This document shows, piece by piece, positions 1-5,259 of a DNA stretch of 5,259 bases (positions are counted from its first letter, which is position 1; each line of letters begins with the position of its first letter). Under the pieces are notes generated by a model. The model saw only the letters and a list, made by a program, of their open reading frames with translations. It did not search any database and had not been told where the DNA came from. The position numbers and the translations under genes are program-made. Source of the DNA: an uncultured Clostridium sp. GTDB lineage: Bacteria > Bacillota > Clostridia > TANB77 > CAG-508. The stretch is from contig CANRXN010000090.1 of assembly GCA_947643945.1 (NCBI GenBank), forward strand, positions 1 to 5,259. Direction: 5' to 3'.

Positions 1-1270
1 CTATTTGTGGTAAGTTGATGCTGACAACCCCTTGGTTAAATCTTCCCTCGAATTTTGCTTTTCCGTTTTCGTCTTTCCATGGTGATAAAAAGCTTCTACA
101 TCCCATTGGACTAAACACATTTCCATCATAATTTTCACGCATTTTTTTAGCAGATATGTAATCGGGATACATTCTTTTGCTAGAACATTTTACGGCTAAT
201 TTGGTTAGATAGTCATATTCTCCCCCACTTAAATTATTACATTCATCTAGCACATAAACTAGTTTTGGGAAGGCTGGTGTTACATAAACTCCTTTATCAT
301 TTTTAACTCCTTGTAGTCTTTGTTTTAAAACTTCTTCGATTATCATAGCATTTTCCTTGATGTATGGATCATCTTTTTCTAAATGTAAAAACAAGGTTAC
401 AAATGGTGATTGCCCATTTGTGGTCATTAAGGTGTTAATTTGATATTGAATGGTTTGTACTCCTGCTTTTAATTCTGCTTTTAGTCTATCTTGTGTTAGG
501 TCTTCTATTACTTCTTCTGTTAATTTTCCTTCATATTTTTGCATGATTTCTTTTTTGAATTTATCATAACTTTTCTTTAAATATTTTCCTAAATGGATTA
601 GGTCAACAGATTGCCCCCCATATTGATTACTTGCTACTGCTGCAATGATTTGTGTTGTTATGGTACAAGCCACTTGAAAACTTTTTGGGGTTTCAATCAT
701 TTTGCCATTCATAACTGTTCCTTTGTCTAACATGTCAGCAATGTTAATTAAACAGCAATTGAAAATTGGTTGTACAAAGTAATCGGCATCGTGGAAGTGT
801 AAAACGCCTTCATTGTCTGCTTTTACTATCTTTTCTGGTAATAATAGTCTTTTGGTTAAATCTCTTGATACTTCTCCTGCCATGTAATCTCTTTGGGTGG
901 AAGCCAGTAAGGTGTTTTTGTTGGAGTTTTCTTCTGCTAATTCTTTGTTTTCGTTACGAATTAAACCTAAAATGGATTCGTCTGTTGTGTTTTGTTTTCT
1001 TACTAAGGCTCTTGTATAACGATATACAATATATTTTTTAGATAGTTCGTATTTTCCTATTTCCATTAGTTTTGCTTCTATTATGTCTTGTATGTCTTCG
1101 ACTAACATTCTTTTTTTGCCTAGTTCTTCAATATAATTGATTACTTCTTTAATTTCTTCTTTGTTAGCTCTTTGGCTTGCTCTTACTTCTTTGTTTGCTT
1201 TTTCAATGGCTATTTTAATTTTTTCTCTATCATAGTCTACGGCTCTTCCATCTCTTTTGATAATTTTCAT
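1..1270 (-). CDS. nrdD: Anaerobic (class III) ribonucleoside-triphosphate reductase, N-terminal 423 residues, cut by the window edge
   Basis: NrdD reduces ribonucleoside triphosphates to dNTPs without oxygen, using a glycyl radical installed by the activase NrdG. The minus strand is open from the ATG at 1270 to the left edge with no stop. Residues 1-92 form the ATP-cone regulatory domain (begins MKIIKRDGR, then the VDYDREKIKIAI helix). The reductase body follows, with EGVLHFHDADYF at 155-165, FNCCLINIADML at 170-181 (one of C172/C173 should be the first active-site cysteine) and SPMGCRSFLSPW at 387-398, where C391 matches the thiyl-radical cysteine of the family. Family members are roughly 700-780 residues, so the zinc-binding cysteines and C-terminal glycyl-radical loop lie outside the window. 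The start is supported by AAAGGGG at 1279-1285, 8 bases upstream. The gene is divergent from a Crp/Fnr gene, and its promoter carries a candidate activator site. nrdG may lie beyond the left edge, which cannot be seen. Confidence 0.95.
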   Translation of the reverse strand, partial: MKIIKRDGRAVDYDREKIKIAIEKANKEVRASQRANKEEIKEVINYIEELGKKRMLVEDIQDIIEAKLMEIGKYELSKKYIVYRYTRALVRKQNTTDESILGLIRNENKELAEENSNKNTLLASTQRDYMAGEVSRDLTKRLLLPEKIVKADNEGVLHFHDADYFVQPIFNCCLINIADMLDKGTVMNGKMIETPKSFQVACTITTQIIAAVASNQYGGQSVDLIHLGKYLKKSYDKFKKEIMQKYEGKLTEEVIEDLTQDRLKAELKAGVQTIQYQINTLMTTNGQSPFVTLFLHLEKDDPYIKENAMIIEEVLKQRLQGVKNDKGVYVTPAFPKLVYVLDECNNLSGGEYDYLTKLAVKCSSKRMYPDYISAKKMRENYDGNVFSPMGCRSFLSPWKDENGKAKFEGRFNQGVVSINLPQI

Positions 1271-1309
1271 GTTTGTTTCCCCTTTCGCATTTTGTTTTGC
1301 TACCGGTTT

Positions 1310-1350
1310 ATTATACCGTAAGTTTTTTGTTTTTCTGTTGCAAAAGCGAC
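1310..1350 (-). promoter_or_regulatory. Predicted nrdD promoter with an activator-type palindrome near -41
   Basis: On the minus strand a perfect TATAAT lies at 1315-1310, giving a predicted transcript start near 1302-1303 and a leader of about 33 bases. The hexamer 17 bases upstream (1338-1333, ACAGAA) matches TTGACA at only one position, and there is no TGn extension, so the promoter should be weak alone. At 1337-1350 lies GTTGCAAAAGCGAC, a degenerate copy (10 of 12 arm bases) of the perfect palindrome in the neighbouring regulator's promoter. Its centre falls about 40.5-41.5 bases upstream of the predicted start, the class II position for Crp/Fnr activators. A further half-site, TGCAAT, is at 1359-1364. 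Positions are seen in the sequence; activation is inferred. Confidence 0.55.
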
Positions 1351-1423
1351 AAATTATTTGCAATCAATTTCAATTCTGCCTTCATGTAAGTTTTTGTCGA
1401 TTGTTACATTTCAATTACAAATG

Positions 1424-1440
1424 TGTTACATCTTGTAACA
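1424..1440. promoter_or_regulatory. Perfect inverted repeat TGTTACA-TCT-TGTAACA, possible second operator
   Basis: Two perfect 7-base arms are separated by 3 bases in the middle of the divergent control region. The left-arm word TGTTACA also occurs at 1402-1408, exactly 22 bases (about two helical turns) upstream, and TGTAAC recurs at 1528-1532 with its first T at 1527, next to the predicted start of the regulator transcript. The motif differs from the GTTGCA palindromes, so a different DNA-binding protein may read it. It does not fit the 18-bp Rex consensus or an NrdR box. There is no T-run, so a terminator is unlikely. Confidence 0.35.
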
Positions 1441-1442
1441 TT

Positions 1443-1474
1443 ATTCTAAATTTTATGCCTTAGTTTTTTAGAAT
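1443..1474. repeat. 8-bp inverted repeat in the divergent control region
   Basis: ATTCTAAA at 1443-1450 pairs perfectly with TTTAGAAT at 1467-1474 across a 16-base spacer. All but two of the pairs are A-T, so it would be weak as an RNA hairpin, and it lies upstream of the regulator promoter and outside the predicted nrdD transcript. It may be chance in AT-rich DNA or an additional protein site. No role can be assigned. Confidence 0.2.
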
Positions 1475-1490
1475 TATTTTAAACTTCTTT

Positions 1491-1520
1491 GTTGCATTTG
1501 CAACTTTTTTATAGTATAAT
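1491..1520 (+). promoter_or_regulatory. Promoter of the Crp/Fnr gene with a perfect palindromic operator over the -35 box
   Basis: The -35 TTGCAT (1492-1497) and -10 TATAAT (1515-1520) are separated by exactly 17 bases, giving a strong sigma-A-type promoter with a predicted start near 1527 and a leader of about 74 bases. GTTGCATTTGCAAC at 1491-1504 is a perfect 6-2-6 palindrome covering the -35 box, centred near -29.5. Its 14-bp, two-fold layout is typical of Crp/Fnr-superfamily sites; the 6-2-6 spacing is also that of the PrfA box, though the bases differ. A protein bound here would block RNA polymerase, so autorepression by the downstream gene product is the simplest reading. Confidence 0.65.
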
Positions 1521-1552
1521 TGTTTTTGTAACTGAAAATAAAAACTATCTTC

Positions 1553-1571
1553 TATCCTATTAGTTAGGATA
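1553..1571 (+). promoter_or_regulatory. Hairpin in the leader of the Crp/Fnr gene
   Basis: TATCCTA (1553-1559) and TAGGATA (1565-1571) form a perfect 7-bp stem with the 5-base loop TTAGT, inside the predicted leader and about 30 bases before the ATG. No U-run follows, so it is not an intrinsic terminator. Downstream are GGAAAGG (1578-1584, 16 bases before the ATG, too far) and GGAG (1594-1597, only 3 bases before it, short). The ribosome-binding arrangement is thus suboptimal, and the stem could affect translation or message stability. Its function is inferred only. Confidence 0.35.
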
Positions 1572-1600
1572 CATCTTGGAAAGGAATGATTTTGGAGTAA

Positions 1601-2234
1601 ATGGATATTAATTTTAATATAGAAAATTTTATAGCTAATTTTGAAAATAGTTGTCATAGAATTCAAAAGAAGTCTTTTTCTAAAAATGAAGTCATTACTA
1701 GTTACATCAAAAAAAGAAACCAATTTTGTATTTTAATGAATGGTAATGCGGATTTGGTTCGCTATGATTTAAATGGTAATAGAACGATTGTTGAACATTT
1801 TTCTAAAAATGATGTTTTCCGGTGAGGTGTTTTATACGATTACCATTAATAATGAATTATTAGTAGAAGCCCGCGAAAAGTGTGATGTTCTTTTTTATAC
1901 TTATAATGATCTTCGCCAAAAGTGTAGAAGTGGTTGTAAATTCCATCAACAATTAACAGAGGATTTACCGGAATTGATTTTAAGTAAAGTTACGGATTTG
2001 AATATGAGGATTGAGCTTTTAACCAAAAGGTCTACTCGTGATAAGTTGATTGGCTATTTTACTTTGCTTTCGACTAGAAATTTAAGTAAATCTTTTTCTT
2101 TGCCTTTTTCTCTAACGGATTTGGCTGATTTTTTAAGTGTTGATCGAAGTGCTATGATGCGTGAATTAAAGCTTTTAAAAGAAGAGGGTTTTATTGAAAA
2201 AAGTGGAAATCGAATTACTTTATTGTATAAATAG
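1601..2234 (+). pseudogene. Crp/Fnr-family transcriptional regulator interrupted by a single-base frameshift
   Basis: The reading frame from ATG 1601 stops at TGA 1823-1825 after 74 residues, while the remainder continues in the next frame to TAA 2232-2234. Dropping one C at 1819/1820 restores a 210-residue protein, the usual size for Crp/Fnr regulators, reading DVF-GEVFY across the joint. Residues 1-100 are the cyclic-nucleotide-binding-type beta barrel, with FGE at 73-75. C108-x3-C112-x-F-H115 precedes the long dimer helix (about 119-142); I know this CxxxCxFH pattern from clostridial family members. The winged helix-turn-helix spans about 146-208, with LTDLADFLSVDRSAMMRELK as the helix-turn-helix. 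There is no Fnr-type N-terminal cysteine cluster, so oxygen sensing is not shown. As written, the first fragment lacks DNA-binding parts; the second (open from ATG 1773, no ribosome-binding site seen) lacks most of the sensor. Frameshift mutation, base error and recoding remain possible. Divergent from nrdD, its likely target. Confidence 0.8.
1817..1825 (+). other. Frameshift point TTC-CGG-TGA in the regulator gene
   Basis: In the upstream frame the codons are GTT TTC CGG TGA; in the downstream frame, skipping C1820, they are TTC GGT GAG, which restores the family's conserved Phe-Gly-Glu. The extra base lies in the short run TTTTCC. CGG is expected to be rare in such AT-rich genes and the next codon is a stop, which superficially recalls +1 recoding sites such as that of prfB. 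However, CGG to GGT is a poor re-pairing and no upstream Shine-Dalgarno-like stimulator is visible. A plain insertion or a base error is more likely. Confidence 0.7.
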
Positions 2235-2239
2235 TAATA

Positions 2240-2274
2240 AAAAGTCGATAGTACTTTTCGTATTATCGACTTTT
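2240..2274. terminator. Intrinsic terminator between convergent genes, probably bidirectional
   Basis: AAAAGTCGATA (2240-2250) pairs perfectly with TATCGACTTTT (2264-2274). The stem extends inward by GTAC/GTAT (one G-T pair) to 15 bp with the loop TTTTC at 2255-2259. On the plus strand the stem ends in a T-rich run (2271-2285) just after the regulator's stop. On the minus strand the stem's own A-run gives a T-run for the gene ending at 2290. Both convergent genes can share it. Confidence 0.85.
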
Positions 2275-2289
2275 ATTTATTTTTTCTTG

Positions 2290-4737
2290 TTATTCTTCAT
2301 TTGGTTCTGGTATTTTTGCTTCTTCTGGTGTTGTGGTATTTTCAGGTGTTACAGTTGGAGCAGATACTTCAGGTTTTGCTGGTGTTTCTGGTTTTTGTAC
2401 TGGTGTTTCTGGTTTTTCTGGTGTTACTAGAGTTTTTATTTCTTCTTCTTGTTCTTCATCTTGTTCTACATTTTCTTCTTTTTTGCTTGGTACTTGTTGT
2501 TTTGTTTCAACATTTTTAGTTTCTAATGTTTTATCTTCTTCTACTTCTGGTTCATCTATTGGTTGTTCAACTTCTTTTGCTACTGTTAATAGATTTACTC
2601 CGTTTTCATAAACGCCACCTAATTTCATATTAGCTGCTTTACGACCAGATTTTGTATCATATTCAATGGTCAATCCGTCTTTTATATAGTCTTCCCAACC
2701 ATCGGCAAGACTTGTTGCCATACTAATTCCAATAGCATCAATTAAATCTTCTTTGTTCGTTTTTTCTACATAAACTCCATTTTCTTTTTTATAATATCTA
2801 ATACTAATGTCTTGTGCACTTAAGTATTCAGTATCAGCAGTTTCATAGATTACTATTTTTCCAGTATAATCTGTACCACTAGTTTTACCTTCTACTATGT
2901 CACCTTTTTTTACATCAAATTCATCACCATCAACATCAATTAGTTGAATTGGTACAATTGTATATAATGTTCCATTTTCTAATTTGGTTTCATTATTTCC
3001 TGCTGGATTTTCAACTGTATCTTTATATAAGTTAATACTGTTGTCTACTACTGTTTTTGTATCAGAAAGTTTGGTTCCATTAAATGAAATTCCAGCTGCT
3101 GCAGATGCACCTACAACATTTACATTTATATTTCTTACTTCATTAACTCCTCCATAAACTGAATTGTCTACTTCTATTTTTACAGTTCCAGTTCCTCCTA
3201 TTGGTGTTCCGTTTAAAAGCATTTTGGTAGGATTTTTGTCATCATCAAAGTCTGCAACTGTTACAGATCCAGTTCTTGTAATTCTTGCTTTATCTGTATT
3301 TATCTTAGCTGTTTCTACTAATCTACCATCTTTATAATAACTATGTAAGAAGTTTATTTTGTATTCTGTTTCTCTACTAGTTGCTTTTACTTTAATTGCT
3401 TCTGATTTAGGAATTATATTTCCATTTTTGTCTGTAATTTCAATATCTGTTACAACTGGGCTGTCAACTAAAGTTACTGTAATTGCTTGTCCTTCTGCTA
3501 CGCCACCTTCTACATTTGCTCCTACTACCATTGGTATAATTTCATAGGTTCCTGCACGAGTTCCATAAAGTTTTAATTCAAAGTTTTGTCCATCAGGTAC
3601 ATAAGTTACTTCTGCTATATCTTTTCCTACTTCTGCGCCTTCAAATTTCACTTTGTAAGTTAGCATTTCTTGTGTGATAGTTTGTCCACTTTTTGCAGAT
3701 ACTCTAGCAATTAATGTATCTTCATAACGATAAGTATTTTGGTTTGTTGCATCTGCAGTATCTACACCATTTACATCGTTTCCTGGTTCTGTTGGATATA
3801 CATCAATGATTGTATTATTTTGTGTGTTATATTGTTTTTTCAAAATAAATGCTTGGTTTGCAAGTGCATTTGCTTTTTCATCACTATCTTTACTACTATC
3901 TTTTACAATGTCAAGTGCTTCACTTTTTACATCATCTACTGCTTTTGTTCCTTGGTCTACTTTTGCAGTATTTAAAGCATCTAGTGTTGTTACTTTTCCA
4001 TCTCCATTGATATCTCCATAAATAAGAATGTGATAAGTTTGACTATTTATTGTAAAGGTGTCTCCTGTTCCTAATATTCCGTCTTTTACTGTTACACCAT
4101 TTCCAAATTGTTGTTTTACTGTATTGCTAGTTACAACGTCTTGGCTATCTGGTAAAGCATATGCTACTACATTTTTACCAGCTACTAAAGAACCATAAAT
4201 TCTAATAGCGTTTTGGCTTCCTGTTTGTGGAAGTTTCGTAATTGCATTTCCGTTAGCATCTAAATATTGTCCACCATTTGCAACTTCTTCTCCTCCAATA
4301 ATTTGTTTTACTGTTATTTCTCCTTTGTCAAAAGTTTCTCCACTTTCGCCAATTTCTACAAGCCCTACTATATTAAATGGTACACTTTCTCCTCCTGCAA
4401 TTGCTTTGAATTGCATTTTTACAGTATCCGCTTTTGCTCCATTAAAATCGAAAGCAGAAACTCTTACAATATCATTGGCAATATAGTTTGAGTCAGTTGC
4501 TTCTAATTTCCCTTCTGTTGTGGCAGAATCTACTACATATTCATATTTGCTTCTATCAAATTTTAAATCAAATTGAATGGATTCAACTGCTTGGTTTGTA
4601 GTTACTTCGATTTCTACAACATCTCCCACATTCATTTCGGTTGTTTTCGTTGTTAATGTTGCTGCATTTACTGTTACTGGCAACATAATTGCTAATACTA
4701 GCATAATGGTTACGATTCCTAAAGATAATTTTTTCAT
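2290..4737 (-). CDS. Exported cohesin- and dockerin-containing surface protein with an internal LPQTG and an acidic Pro/Glu tail
   Basis: This 815-residue exported protein has a classical signal peptide (MKKLSLGIVTIMLVLAIMLP..., likely cleavage VNA-A after residue 25). Residues 26-146 look like a cohesin-type beta sandwich (VGDVVEIEVTTNQAVESIQFDLKFD). A linker carries LPQTG at 169-173. Residues about 185-240 resemble a beta domain often found just before dockerins (VTVKDGILGTGDTF...YHILIYG). The dockerin is 241-302: a first calcium loop D242-N244-D246-D253 and a degenerate second repeat (S282, D284, D286, then A293 instead of Asp). Residues 330-720 are beta-rich, Ig-like and without close recognition. 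The tail 721-815 is Glu/Lys then Pro/Glu/Thr-rich, ends EPNEE and has no membrane segment or sorting signal. Start: AAGGAGAGG at 4743-4751. The protein is probably an assembly or adhesion protein outside the cell, lying 30 bases after the sortase gene. No catalytic domain is seen, so a scaffold role is inferred. Confidence 0.85.
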   Translation of the reverse strand: MKKLSLGIVTIMLVLAIMLPVTVNAATLTTKTTEMNVGDVVEIEVTTNQAVESIQFDLKFDRSKYEYVVDSATTEGKLEATDSNYIANDIVRVSAFDFNGAKADTVKMQFKAIAGGESVPFNIVGLVEIGESGETFDKGEITVKQIIGGEEVANGGQYLDANGNAITKLPQTGSQNAIRIYGSLVAGKNVVAYALPDSQDVVTSNTVKQQFGNGVTVKDGILGTGDTFTINSQTYHILIYGDINGDGKVTTLDALNTAKVDQGTKAVDDVKSEALDIVKDSSKDSDEKANALANQAFILKKQYNTQNNTIIDVYPTEPGNDVNGVDTADATNQNTYRYEDTLIARVSAKSGQTITQEMLTYKVKFEGAEVGKDIAEVTYVPDGQNFELKLYGTRAGTYEIIPMVVGANVEGGVAEGQAITVTLVDSPVVTDIEITDKNGNIIPKSEAIKVKATSRETEYKINFLHSYYKDGRLVETAKINTDKARITRTGSVTVADFDDDKNPTKMLLNGTPIGGTGTVKIEVDNSVYGGVNEVRNINVNVVGASAAAGISFNGTKLSDTKTVVDNSINLYKDTVENPAGNNETKLENGTLYTIVPIQLIDVDGDEFDVKKGDIVEGKTSGTDYTGKIVIYETADTEYLSAQDISIRYYKKENGVYVEKTNKEDLIDAIGISMATSLADGWEDYIKDGLTIEYDTKSGRKAANMKLGGVYENGVNLLTVAKEVEQPIDEPEVEEDKTLETKNVETKQQVPSKKEENVEQDEEQEEEIKTLVTPEKPETPVQKPETPAKPEVSAPTVTPENTTTPEEAKIPEPNEE
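2379..2420. repeat. 21-bp tandem repeat in the tail of the exported protein gene
   Basis: Two adjacent units begin at 2379 and 2400 and share their first 18 bases (CTGGTGTTTCTGGTTTTT). They encode a 7-residue Lys-Pro-Glu-Thr-Pro repeat (residues about 773-787), with more degenerate copies on both sides. Such in-frame repeats can change in number by slippage and so vary the length of the tail between strains. Confidence 0.6.
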
Positions 4738-4767
4738 TTCATCCTCTCCTTAAAATTTTGATTTAAT

Positions 4768-5259
4768 TTAAATTTCTCGTGCTTTTAATATGAGCCTAGT
4801 ATAACCTCCTGGATTACAAGTAATGATTGTTACTTCTTTTGTCCCTTCTTGTTCTTGCTTTAAAACACGGTCAACTTCTGTTGGATTGACTGAGAATTTA
4901 TCAAAAATCTCGTAGTCTACTTTTTGTTTTTTTGCTTTGTCTATTATATAGAAGGTATCTTTTAGCTCTAAATCATTAGCACTTTCAAAAATGTCTTTGT
5001 AGTTGTGTCCTGTTATGCAAAAGTTTCCTAATTCATTTAAGTCTGGTCCATAAAATTTAGTAACGGCTAAGCTTAATGAATCATCATTTGTTTCTTCTAA
5101 GATGTTTTTTTGTAGGGCTAGCTTGTCTATTACAAGAACTCCTAACACCTTATATTTCCCCATTTTGTCTGGTATGTTATTAATATCGACTATTGTTTGT
5201 GTTGTTTCCAAATTTTTTTCTTTTGTATTATTTATAAAGTCAGTTTCACGAATGCAATT
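4768..5259 (-). CDS. Sortase (cysteine transpeptidase), catalytic domain; N-terminus beyond the window
   Basis: Sortases cut surface proteins at an LPxTG-like motif and join them to the cell wall or to pilins. All three catalytic residues are visible: His in ITGHNY (codon 5007-5005), Cys in TIITCNPGG (codon 4818-4816) and Arg in YTRLILKA (codon 4797-4795). Cys and Arg are 7 residues apart, shorter than in class A enzymes; a class D-like or other short-loop type is possible, but I do not assign a class. A TTG at 5211 could start a 147-residue protein, but the frame stays open upstream through 16 more codons to the window edge, no good ribosome-binding site precedes the TTG, and the expected N-terminal membrane anchor is absent. 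The true start is therefore probably outside. The stop lies 30 bases before the exported protein's ATG, with no terminator between them, suggesting one operon. The likely substrate is a neighbouring surface protein. Confidence 0.88.
   Translation of the reverse strand, partial: NCIRETDFINNTKEKNLETTQTIVDINNIPDKMGKYKVLGVLVIDKLALQKNILEETNDDSLSLAVTKFYGPDLNELGNFCITGHNYKDIFESANDLELKDTFYIIDKAKKQKVDYEIFDKFSVNPTEVDRVLKQEQEGTKEVTIITCNPGGYTRLILKAREI

Noticed and set aside
1267..1290. Minus-strand 7-codon reading frame from ATG 1290 overlapping the nrdD start as ATGA
   Set aside because: It has no ribosome-binding site of its own, and its body is the nrdD Shine-Dalgarno sequence itself.
1401..1440. Rex or NrdR box in the nrdD control region
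   Set aside because: The palindrome has a 3-base spacer and does not match the 18-bp Rex layout, and no pair of NrdR-type ACA...TGT boxes with an AT core is visible.
766..1463. Plus-strand open frames opposite nrdD and in the control region
   Set aside because: The proteins are hydrophobic, low in complexity and without family features, and nrdD fully explains the coding signal on the other strand.
1586..1600. Four-codon leader peptide ATG ATT TTG GAG TAA ending at the regulator's start
   Set aside because: The GGAAAGG before it is only one base from its ATG, too close for initiation. It is most likely a by-product of the ribosome-binding stretch GGAG-TAA-ATG.
1823..1825. TGA read as Trp (alternative genetic code) to rescue the regulator
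   Set aside because: Reading through TGA gives a few unrelated residues and then TAA in the same frame, so the problem is a frame change. Trp is TGG in the other genes.
2379..2420. CRISPR-like repeat
   Set aside because: The units are directly adjacent with no spacers, and are in-frame codon repeats of a Pro/Glu-rich tail.
2301..2611. Plus-strand open frames opposite the Pro/Glu tail, rich in Phe, Leu, Val and Ser
   Set aside because: They are antisense shadows of the low-complexity tail of the minus-strand gene, with no ribosome-binding sites or recognisable domains.

Overview
The window comes from a strongly AT-rich, low-GC Gram-positive-type anaerobe, probably an uncultured gut member of the Bacillota. 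The evidence is an oxygen-sensitive class III ribonucleotide reductase, a Crp/Fnr regulator of the clostridial kind, a sortase, and a secreted protein that combines a cohesin-like and a dockerin domain. TGG is used for Trp where it occurs and TGA acts as stop, so the standard bacterial code fits. No rRNA, tRNA, CRISPR array or insertion sequence was seen.

Layout. Positions 1-1270 (minus) hold the first 423 codons of nrdD, which runs off the left edge. Positions 1271-1600 are a divergent control region between nrdD and a plus-strand Crp/Fnr-family gene (1601-2234). That gene is split by one extra base near 1820. A hairpin terminator (2240-2274) lies between it and the convergent minus-strand gene 2290-4737, an 815-residue exported protein. 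Thirty bases further upstream on the minus strand is a sortase (4768 to the right edge), whose reading frame stays open past the window end. The sortase and the exported protein look like one transcription unit, sortase first.

How the parts may work together. The Crp/Fnr gene's own promoter carries a perfect 14-bp palindrome, GTTGCA-TT-TGCAAC, over its -35 box, which suggests autorepression. A degenerate copy (10 of 12 arm bases) sits about 41 bp upstream of the predicted nrdD start point, behind a good -10 box with no usable -35. That is the class II activator geometry of the Crp/Fnr family. The inferred circuit is that the regulator switches on anaerobic dNTP synthesis and limits its own expression. 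In this copy the regulator is frameshifted at the conserved FGE stretch after the cyclic-nucleotide-binding-type half, so the circuit may be broken, recoded, or affected by a base error.

The second unit is a surface system. The exported protein has a signal peptide, a cohesin-like domain, a linker with an internal LPQTG, a dockerin with one intact and one degenerate calcium loop, beta-rich Ig-like regions and an acidic/Pro-Glu tail. It has no C-terminal sorting signal, although a sortase is encoded next to it. How it is held at the surface, and whether the internal LPQTG is a sortase site, are the most interesting open questions here.
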